Assembly (NCBI GenBank): GCA_002314265.1
Contig: DCEW01000079.1
Span: 4,146-9,920, forward strand
Source of the DNA: Flavobacteriales bacterium UBA1820
GTDB taxonomy: Bacteria; Bacteroidota; Bacteroidia; Flavobacteriales; UBA1820
Length of the DNA stretch: 5,775 bases
Direction: 5' to 3'
Shown: positions 1 to 5,775 of the stretch, piece by piece
Position numbering within the stretch: position 1 is the first letter of the stretch
Layout of the letters: the number at the start of each line of letters is the position of its first letter
Translations under genes and position numbers: made by a program
The notes under the pieces: generated by a model
Seen by the model: the letters and a program-made list of their open reading frames with translations, nothing else
What the model was told of the DNA's origin: nothing
The model's database searches: none

Positions 1-15
1 GCGCTCGCCTTTCGC

Positions 16-23
16 TATATTTG
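16..23 (+). promoter_or_regulatory. Putative Bacteroidota-type -7 promoter element upstream of sufB
   Basis: The bases read TATATTTG, a full match to the TAnnTTTG element that the primary sigma factor of Bacteroidota uses at about -7. Transcription would then start near position 28-31, giving a leader of roughly 55 bases before the sufB ATG. The matching -33 box (TTG-type, about 20 bases further upstream) would lie outside the window, so only half of the promoter can be tested. The placement just ahead of the first gene of the locus supports the call. An eight-base match with two free positions can also occur by chance. Confidence 0.5.
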
Positions 24-41
24 TATCCCTTAACCAAACCT

Positions 42-73
42 GCCATGGCGATGGCGTTTCGCTATCGCCAGGT
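42..73 (+). promoter_or_regulatory. Leader hairpin overlapping the sufB ribosome binding site
   Basis: TGGCGATGGCG (46-56) and CGCTATCGCCA (60-70) form an 11-bp stem with one G-U pair around a TTT loop. Allowing A45 to bulge, GCC (42-44) can pair with GGT (71-73) and lengthen the stem. The Shine-Dalgarno-like AGGTGA is at 70-75, eight bases before the sufB ATG, and its first four bases fall in the descending arm. The structure could therefore limit ribosome access. There is no U-tract, so it is not an intrinsic terminator. In-frame ATGs at 45 and 51 lie inside the ascending arm, so this would be coding DNA if sufB began there. Any regulatory role is inference. Confidence 0.45.
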
Positions 74-83
74 GACCGACGTT

Positions 84-1526
<1,443 letters not shown>

Positions 1527-1538
1527 CCGGGAGGGATT

Positions 1539-1576
1539 TGCGGCCTTGAAAGGCCGCAGCGCCGCTTTCGCGGCGC
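1539..1576 (+). promoter_or_regulatory. Two tandem GC-rich hairpins after sufB
   Basis: The first hairpin is TGCGGCCT (1539-1546), loop TGAA (1547-1550), AGGCCGCA (1551-1558). The second abuts it: GCGCCGC (1559-1565), loop TTTC (1566-1569), GCGGCGC (1570-1576). Both stems are perfect. They begin 12 bases after the sufB stop, and no U-tract follows either one, so a normal intrinsic terminator is unlikely. An A-rich, T-poor stretch (about 1579-1656) leads from here to the next start codon. Possible roles are protection of the sufB mRNA 3' end, an RNA processing boundary or partial attenuation. The structure is seen directly, but its function is inferred. Confidence 0.55.
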
Positions 1577-1656
1577 ATACCTGGGGAGATCGCCCAAAAA
1601 AACAGGAAAACGGGAACAACGAAAAAAAGGAAACCAAACACACAAAGGGAAGAAAG

Positions 1657-1989
1657 ATGGAAAGATACCTGCTGCTCGGCGGAGCCATCCTCGCCGAAGT
1701 CTTTGCCACCAGTTGCCTGAAAGCCTCGGACGGATTCACCCGCCTGGTGCCCTCGCTGCTGACGGTAGCCGGTTACGCCCTGTCTTTCTACCTGCTCAGC
1801 CTGGCCATGCGGCACCTGCAGATGGGAGTCATCTATGCCATCTGGAGCGGGATCGGCATCGTACTGATCACCCTCTCGGGGCTGGTGTTCTTCGGCCAGA
1901 AACCGGACCTTGCCGCCATCGTCGGCATGGGACTCATCGTCGCCGGGGTGATAGTCATTCACCTTTTTTCCCGCTCATCGGTACAATAA
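1657..1989 (+). CDS. EmrE/Qac-type small multidrug resistance (SMR) transporter
   Basis: This is a 110-residue inner-membrane protein of the SMR family, which works as a dimer and exchanges protons for hydrophobic cations such as quaternary ammonium compounds. It aligns without gaps to E. coli EmrE as I remember it, with roughly half of the residues identical and the same length. The essential proton and drug-binding Glu14 is present in GGAILAE, as are Tyr60 and Trp63 in IYAIWSGIGIVLI, which fits the EmrE/Qac branch better than the guanidinium exporters (Gdx/SugE). Four membrane helices are visible at about residues 4-21, 34-52, 58-76 and 85-104. The ATG follows an A/G-rich stretch (GGGAAGAAAG). 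It sits between sufB (130-base gap) and sufC (22-base gap) on the same strand, an unusual place for this family. Base composition resembles its neighbours, so recent transfer is not evident. The substrate is unknown. Confidence 0.93.
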   Translation: MERYLLLGGAILAEVFATSCLKASDGFTRLVPSLLTVAGYALSFYLLSLAMRHLQMGVIYAIWSGIGIVLITLSGLVFFGQKPDLAAIVGMGLIVAGVIVIHLFSRSSVQ

Positions 1990-2011
1990 CACAGAATAAA
2001 ACCCAACGAAC

Positions 2012-2764
2012 ATGCTTGAAATAAAAGACCTCAAAGCCCGCGTGGAAGACGGCGAAGAAATCCTCAAAGGCATCAACCTGACGGTACGCCCCGGGGAAGT
2101 ACACGCCATCATGGGCCCGAACGGCTCCGGCAAATCGACCCTCTCGGCCGTGATCGCCGGCAATCCCAAGTTTGAAAAAACGGCCGGAAGCATCACCTTT
2201 CTGGGAGAAGACCTGGACGGTCTCTCGCCCGAAGAGCGCGCCCACCGCGGCATATTCCTCTCGTTCCAATACCCGGTAGAAATCCCCGGAGTAAGCGTGA
2301 ACAACTTCATCAGGACCGCCATCAACGAAAAGCGCAAAAGTCTCGGACTGCCCGAGATGCCTCCCGGCGAACTGTTGAAATTCATCCGGGAGAAAGCCGC
2401 CCTGGTCGAACTCGACCCCCAGTTCCTCTCCCGCAGCCTCAACGAAGGGTTCTCCGGAGGGGAAAAGAAACGCGCCGAGATCTTCCAAATGGCCGCCCTC
2501 CAGCCCCGTCTGGCCATCCTCGACGAAACGGACTCCGGACTGGACATCGACGCACTGCGCATCGTCGCCTCGGGCGTCAACCGGCTCAAGTCGCCGGAAA
2601 ACGCCACCATCGTCATCACCCACTACCAACGCCTGTTGGATTACATCGTGCCCGACTACGTGCACGTACTGTACAAAGGCCGCATCATCCGCACCGGCGA
2701 CAAATCGCTGGCGCTGGAATTGGAAGAACGCGGTTACGACTGGCTGATCAAAGACGAAAACTAA
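2012..2764 (+). CDS. sufC: SufC, ABC-type ATPase of the SufBCD complex
   Basis: SufC is a soluble ABC ATPase that binds SufB and SufD and drives the shape change needed for cluster assembly. It is not a transporter subunit. The 250-residue length is normal for the family. All nucleotide-binding motifs are intact: Walker A GPNGSGKST at residues 35-43 with Lys41, Q-loop Gln86 in SFQYP, signature SGGEKKR at 148-154, Walker B LAILDE ending at Asp171-Glu172, the SufC-typical DETDSGLDIDAL segment, and the switch His204 in ITHYQR. The start at 2012 places the canonical N-terminal MLEIKDLKA at residue 1. It is preceded by a 22-base gap after the SMR stop and followed by sufD after 10 bases, which points to co-transcription and probably coupled expression with sufD. 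Confidence 0.98.
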   Translation: MLEIKDLKARVEDGEEILKGINLTVRPGEVHAIMGPNGSGKSTLSAVIAGNPKFEKTAGSITFLGEDLDGLSPEERAHRGIFLSFQYPVEIPGVSVNNFIRTAINEKRKSLGLPEMPPGELLKFIREKAALVELDPQFLSRSLNEGFSGGEKKRAEIFQMAALQPRLAILDETDSGLDIDALRIVASGVNRLKSPENATIVITHYQRLLDYIVPDYVHVLYKGRIIRTGDKSLALELEERGYDWLIKDEN

Positions 2765-2774
2765 CCCCCACGCC

Positions 2775-3608
2775 ATGGAATTTTTGCAAGACACGGACCT
2801 TCCCCAAGGGATACAAGTCGTCGATTCGCTGCTCCAGGCGCACCCTCAGCAGGATGCCCCGATAGTGTGGCGCCCTGCCCCGGAAGAGGACACGCAACTG
2901 GAAATCCCCGAGGGCACCCACCTCACGCTGGTGGAGATCCTCCCCGAGGCCGCCCACGTGCAGTTCTCCCTCTCCATCGGCCCGGGAGCCCACCTGCGGC
3001 ACATCCGGATCATCCCTCAGGGAGCCGACACCCAGTATCACGCCGCCGTCGGAGCGGATGCCACCCTGGAACTCTCCACCCTCATCCTCGACGGAGACTC
3101 GCAAAACCGCTATACCCTGGACTGCTACCGCGGCAGCCATACCGCCCTCTACGGCTTGGCACTGCCCACCGGCGAGCAGCGCATCGGCAACCACATCCGC
3201 CTGCACCACAAAGAGCCCCTGGGAGAGAGCAACCAGACTTTCAAATACGCCGTCGGCGGAGCGGCCAAAGCCGTTTTCGACGGATTGATCGTCGTCGAGC
3301 CCAACGCCCAGAAGATCCAGGCGTACCAAAAGAACAACAACATCCTGCTCACCCCCACCGCCCGGGTGGAATCCGACCCCCAACTGGAGATCTACGCCGA
3401 CGACGTACGCTGCTCGCACGGAGCAACCATCGGCCAACTGGACACCGCCGCGCTGTTCTACATGCGCAGCCGGGGCATCCCCGAGCCGGTAGCGCGACGG
3501 ATGCTCCTGCGCTCCTTCCTGGACGAAGCACTCGAAGGCCTCCGCAGCCTCGACTGGCTCAAAGGAGCGGTGGAAAAAATCCTCGACGAGCGCTTGCTCC
3601 GTCCCTGA
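2775..3608 (+). CDS. sufD: SufD, short form, partner of SufB and SufC
   Basis: SufD is a SufB paralogue that completes the SufBC2D scaffold and is needed for iron acquisition and cluster formation. The beta-helix core is visible as repetitive short strands over about residues 40-210. The hallmark ADDVRCSHGATIGQLD segment follows, with Cys213 and His215 matching the conserved pair I recall as C358 and H360 in E. coli. The C-terminal helices include MRSRGIPEPVARRMLL, and 64 residues follow the Cys, against about 65 in E. coli. At 277 residues the protein is far shorter than the usual 420-450. Roughly 145 residues are missing ahead of the Cys, which corresponds to the N-terminal helical domain and probably some of the core. 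The reading frame is intact, and the intact sufC ends only 10 bases upstream, so no lost N-terminal exon-like piece is hidden here. It is probably a functional compact SufD rather than a fragment. Confidence 0.93.
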   Translation: MEFLQDTDLPQGIQVVDSLLQAHPQQDAPIVWRPAPEEDTQLEIPEGTHLTLVEILPEAAHVQFSLSIGPGAHLRHIRIIPQGADTQYHAAVGADATLELSTLILDGDSQNRYTLDCYRGSHTALYGLALPTGEQRIGNHIRLHHKEPLGESNQTFKYAVGGAAKAVFDGLIVVEPNAQKIQAYQKNNNILLTPTARVESDPQLEIYADDVRCSHGATIGQLDTAALFYMRSRGIPEPVARRMLLRSFLDEALEGLRSLDWLKGAVEKILDERLLRP

Positions 3609-3628
3609 AAAACCCCCGCCGGTTTTTC
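3607..3628 (+). terminator. Terminator-like hairpin at the end of sufD
   Basis: GAAAAACC (3607-3614) and GGTTTTTC (3621-3628) form an 8-bp inverted repeat with loop CCCGCC. The run of T in the descending arm gives a U-tract, and the A-run in the ascending arm makes the element symmetric, so it could act on either strand. It overlaps the sufD TGA stop (3606-3608). Only two G-C pairs sit next to the loop, so termination is likely weak or partial. Read-through into sufS remains plausible. Confidence 0.4.
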
Positions 3629-3629
3629 G

Positions 3630-3637
3630 TAACTTTG
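3630..3637 (+). promoter_or_regulatory. Putative internal promoter -7 element upstream of sufS
   Basis: The bases read TAACTTTG, a full match to the Bacteroidota TAnnTTTG element. Transcription would start near 3642-3645, leaving a leader of about 45 bases ahead of the sufS ATG. The expected -33 region (about 3606-3610) lacks a clear TTTG and has only a partial match, so promoter strength is uncertain. The box comes directly after the terminator-like hairpin, which would suit a separate sufS-sufE-DUF59 transcript. Confidence 0.42.
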
Positions 3638-3641
3638 TACC

Positions 3642-3668
3642 GCTTGTCCCCCCTTGAGGTGGGCAAGC
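3642..3668 (+). promoter_or_regulatory. Hairpin in the sufD-sufS gap, at the possible sufS mRNA 5' end
   Basis: GCTTGTCC (3642-3649) pairs with GGGCAAGC (3661-3668), including one G-U pair. After a single mismatch, two more C-G pairs close a CTTGA loop. If transcription starts from the -7 box at 3630-3637, this hairpin would form the very 5' end of the sufS mRNA, a position where structures often slow decay. No U-tract follows it. The function is inferred. Confidence 0.35.
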
Positions 3669-3687
3669 CCGCTAACGACCCATCGAC

Positions 3688-4908
3688 ATGGAACCCATAC
3701 AGGACAACATCCGCGAACGTTTCCCTCTGCTGGCCCGCACTCTCGGAGCTTATCCCCTCACCTATCTGGACAACGGAGCTACCACCCAGAAACCCGAAGA
3801 GGTGATCTGCGCCGTGGACCGCTATTACCGCTACCAGAACGCCAACGTCCACCGCGGCGTCCACACCCTTTCCCAACAAGCCACCGATGCCATGGAAGCT
3901 GCCCGGGAAAAAGTGCGCGGATTTCTCCATGCCCCTTCCGCCCGGGAGATCATCTTCACCCGCGGCACCACCGAATCCATCAATCTGGTGGCCGCCGGAT
4001 ACGGCCATCTGCTGCAACCCGGGGACGAGATCCTCGTCTCGCAGATGGAGCACCACTCCAACATCGTGCCCTGGCAGCTGGCCTGCGCAGCGAGCGGCGC
4101 CCACCTGCGCGTGATCCCGGTAACCGAACAAGGCCTGCTGGACGAGGCGGCCTACCGATCGCTGCTCACCCCCCGCACACGCATCGTGGCTATCGCTCAC
4201 GTATCGAACGTACTGGGCACGGTCAATCCCATTGCCGAACTCACTGCCCTGGCACACCGCGCAGGGGCCGTCGTGGTAGTAGACGGTGCACAGGCCGTTC
4301 CGCACCTTCCGGTGGATGTCCAAGCCCTCGGGTGCGATTTTTACGCTTTCTCGGGACACAAAATGTACGCCCCCACGGGCATCGGCGCGCTGTGGGGTCG
4401 GGAAAGCCTGCTGGAGAAACTTCCGGTATATCAGGGAGGGGGAGAGATGATCGGCCGGGTTACCTTCGAGAAGACGACCTATGCCGACCTGCCGTTCCGT
4501 TTCGAAGCCGGGACACCCAACATCGAAGGCGCCATCGGCCTGGGAGCCGCCATCGACTTCATGGACTCCCTGGGACGGGAACAAATCCACCAGCGTGAAA
4601 AACAACTGATGGCCTACCTCCACGAGAAAATGAGCCGCATCGAAGGCCTGACCATCTACGGGAACGCGCCGGAAAAATCGGGCGCTTTTTCCTTCAACCT
4701 CCGGGGAGCGCATCCTTCGGATGTCGGTACGCTGCTGGACAGCCAAGGGGTCGCCGTACGCACCGGACACCACTGCGCCGAACCGTTGATGGACCGCTAC
4801 GGGATACCGGGCACAGTGCGGGCATCCCTGGCCGTTTACAACACCTTCCAGGATATCGACCGCCTGTTCGAGGCGACACAAAAGGCCCGGGAGATGCTCC
4901 TGGGATAA
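3688..4908 (+). CDS. sufS: SufS, group II cysteine desulfurase
   Basis: SufS is a cytosolic PLP enzyme that converts L-cysteine to L-alanine and holds the released sulfur as a persulfide for transfer to SufE. The 406-residue length equals that of E. coli SufS. The N-terminal YLDNGATTQKP segment is typical. The PLP-binding lysine is Lys225 in FSGHKMYAPTGIG, and VVVDGAQAVPH carries the conserved Asp that contacts the cofactor ring. The active-site Cys363 lies in RTGHHCAEP, the compact loop that marks group II (SufS/CsdA) rather than group I (IscS/NifS). MEHHSNIVPWQ and RFEAGTPNIEGAIG are further family hallmarks. The ATG at 3688 puts the usual helix (IRERFPLL) at the N-terminus. sufE follows after 22 bases, matching the expected enzyme-partner pair. 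A possible own promoter lies in the preceding gap. Confidence 0.98.
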   Translation: MEPIQDNIRERFPLLARTLGAYPLTYLDNGATTQKPEEVICAVDRYYRYQNANVHRGVHTLSQQATDAMEAAREKVRGFLHAPSAREIIFTRGTTESINLVAAGYGHLLQPGDEILVSQMEHHSNIVPWQLACAASGAHLRVIPVTEQGLLDEAAYRSLLTPRTRIVAIAHVSNVLGTVNPIAELTALAHRAGAVVVVDGAQAVPHLPVDVQALGCDFYAFSGHKMYAPTGIGALWGRESLLEKLPVYQGGGEMIGRVTFEKTTYADLPFRFEAGTPNIEGAIGLGAAIDFMDSLGREQIHQREKQLMAYLHEKMSRIEGLTIYGNAPEKSGAFSFNLRGAHPSDVGTLLDSQGVAVRTGHHCAEPLMDRYGIPGTVRASLAVYNTFQDIDRLFEATQKAREMLLG

Positions 4909-4930
4909 CGAAAACATCATACAGACCACC

Positions 4931-5359
4931 ATGAAAACCATCGAAGAAAATATTGCCGAGATCGAATCCGACTTTTCCATGTTCGACCAGTGGGTGGACA
5001 AGTACGCCTACCTGATCGACCTGGGGAAATCGCTTCCCCTGATCGACGCGAAATACAAGGACGAAGACCATCTGATCCGCGGATGCCAGTCGCAGGTGTG
5101 GCTCGCCGCCCGCCTGAACGACCAAGGTCGCATCGAATTTACGGCCGACTCGGACGCTATCATCACCAAAGGGATCATCTCCCTGCTGGTGCGGGTCCTC
5201 TCGGGACAAACTCCGCAGGACATCGCGCAGGCGGACTTGTCGTTCATCGACCGCATCGGACTCTCCTCCCACCTCTCGCCCACCCGGGCCAACGGGCTCT
5301 CCGAGATGATCCGCCAGATGAAACTCTACGCCGCAGCTTTTGCCGCGAAAGAAAAATAA
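4931..5359 (+). CDS. sufE: SufE, sulfur acceptor and activator of SufS
   Basis: SufE accepts the persulfide sulfur from the SufS active-site cysteine, stimulates the desulfurase and passes sulfur to SufB. The 142-residue protein has the family size (about 138-140). The acceptor Cys52 sits in RGCQSQVW, matching Cys51 of E. coli SufE as I recall it. The helical N-terminus (EENIAEIESDFSMFDQW) and the conserved LSPTRANGL segment near the C-terminus also fit. It lies 22 bases after sufS and 22 bases before the DUF59 gene, with no visible terminator on either side, so it is almost certainly co-transcribed with both. Its presence, together with the group II SufS, indicates a SufE-type rather than SufU-type sulfur relay. 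Confidence 0.97.
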   Translation: MKTIEENIAEIESDFSMFDQWVDKYAYLIDLGKSLPLIDAKYKDEDHLIRGCQSQVWLAARLNDQGRIEFTADSDAIITKGIISLLVRVLSGQTPQDIAQADLSFIDRIGLSSHLSPTRANGLSEMIRQMKLYAAAFAAKEK

Positions 5360-5381
5360 CTCCGGCACTCAAAACAGGCAC

Positions 5382-5714
5382 ATGAAAACGAAAATGGACG
5401 AAAAACAGAAAGAAGCACTCGTCGATCGGGTCATCGACGTGCTGCATACGGTATATGATCCCGAGATTCCGGTCGATGTATATGAACTGGGACTGATCTA
5501 CAACATCGAAGTGTCCGACAAGGGCGAGGTGTACATCTTGATGACCATGACTACGCCCAACTGTCCGATGATCGAATCCTTGCCGCAGGAGATCGAAGAA
5601 AAGATCAAGGCGATGGAGGGGGTAAACGGCGTACGGGTCGAGGTAACTTTCGACCCGACTTGGGACAAGGATATGATGAGCGAGGAGGCAAAACTCCAGT
5701 TGGGTTTTCTCTGA
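5382..5714 (+). CDS. sufT: DUF59 (MIP18/SufT-like) Fe-S assembly protein
   Basis: This 110-residue protein consists almost entirely of one DUF59 domain, the fold shared by SufT, PaaD and eukaryotic MIP18/CIA2. Such proteins help mature or deliver Fe-S clusters, and short versions are common at the end of SUF operons. The family signature DPEIPV is at residues 26-31, followed by YELGLIYNIEV, and the conserved cysteine Cys61 lies in TTPNCPM. The C-terminal VTFDPTWDKDMMSEEAK matches the DPxW region of the family. ATG at 5382 was preferred because it begins 22 bases after the sufE stop. An ATG at 5394 is also possible, and an upstream TTG at 5340 would overlap sufE. The symbol is by analogy with short SufT proteins of other bacteria, and the molecular role in this organism is not shown by the sequence. 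Confidence 0.9.
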   Translation: MKTKMDEKQKEALVDRVIDVLHTVYDPEIPVDVYELGLIYNIEVSDKGEVYILMTMTTPNCPMIESLPQEIEEKIKAMEGVNGVRVEVTFDPTWDKDMMSEEAKLQLGFL

Positions 5715-5740
5715 CACGCTTTCATCTTTAAGAAGATATA

Positions 5741-5765
5741 CCCGTCCCTGCATCCAACAGGCGGG
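5741..5765 (+). other. Weak hairpin downstream of the DUF59 gene
   Basis: CCCG (5741-5744) plus CCTG (5747-5750) can pair with CAGG (5758-5761) plus CGGG (5762-5765), with a two-base TC bulge and a CATCCAA loop. It begins 26 bases after the last stop codon. No U-tract follows within the ten bases left in the window, so it cannot be called a terminator. The rest of 5715-5775 shows no gene start or other signal I can support. Confidence 0.25.
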
Positions 5766-5775
5766 CAAGCGAAGC

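Noticed and set aside
21..83. Longer sufB starting at TTG 21, ATG 45 or ATG 51
   Set aside because: The added residues are not typical of SufB, TTG 21 overlaps the -7 box, and ATG 84 has a well-spaced AGGTGA. ATG 45 cannot be fully excluded.
1539..1576. Intrinsic terminator after sufB
   Set aside because: The stems are strong but the bases that follow are CATACCTGGGG, with no U-tract on the + strand.
1657..1989. SMR gene as a recent mobile cassette (integron-like)
   Set aside because: I saw no attC-like site, no terminal inverted repeats, no target-site duplication and no clear shift in base composition. The adjacent hairpins are simple and not integron-type.
3661..3668. GGGCAAGC shared with 5763-5770, considered as a dispersed repeat
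   Set aside because: Only eight bases match and the flanks differ, so chance is the simplest explanation in GC-rich DNA.
2867..3805. A 312-codon + strand frame overlapping sufD and the start of sufS
   Set aside because: The product is very rich in Pro, Arg and His, typical of a shifted frame in GC-rich DNA, and it crosses two real genes.
3559..5001. A 480-codon open frame on the minus strand opposite sufS
   Set aside because: It is a shadow of sufS, whose + strand product has every catalytic residue. The antisense product shows no recognisable domain.

Overview
The window holds a SUF iron-sulfur cluster assembly locus. All seven genes are on the + strand and tightly packed: sufB, a small multidrug resistance (SMR) transporter, sufC, sufD, sufS, sufE and a DUF59 (SufT/MIP18-like) gene. 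Every gene is complete. The DNA is GC-rich by eye. Two TAnnTTTG boxes (the Bacteroidota -7 promoter element) lie upstream of sufB and sufS, and SufB lacks the N-terminal cysteine cluster seen in E. coli SufB. Together these suggest a GC-rich member of the Bacteroidota, perhaps Alistipes or another Rikenellaceae. That assignment is inference, not proof.

Layout. Positions 1-83 are a leader with a -7 box and a strong hairpin that runs into the ribosome binding site of sufB. sufB (84-1526) is followed by a 130-base gap with two tandem GC-rich hairpins and an A-rich tract. Next comes the SMR gene (1657-1989), close to E. coli EmrE across its whole length, then sufC (2012-2764) and an unusually short sufD (2775-3608). 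A second gap (3609-3687) carries a terminator-like hairpin, a TAnnTTTG box and a further hairpin. It may split the locus into sufB-SMR-sufC-sufD and sufS-sufE-DUF59. The last three genes are separated by gaps of 22 bases. The final 61 bases hold only a weak hairpin.

How the genes work together. SufS takes sulfur from cysteine as a persulfide, SufE carries it on, and the SufB-SufC-SufD scaffold builds the cluster with SufC ATPase activity. The DUF59 protein probably helps deliver or mature clusters. No A-type carrier (SufA) or SufU is present here. The least expected gene is the EmrE-like exporter between sufB and sufC. EmrE exports quaternary cations, including the redox cycler methyl viologen, which damages Fe-S clusters, so a functional link to Fe-S repair is possible but unproven.

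The core pathway is well known. The points worth a second look are the embedded transporter, the SufD that lacks about 145 residues ahead of its conserved Cys, and the structured non-coding segments.
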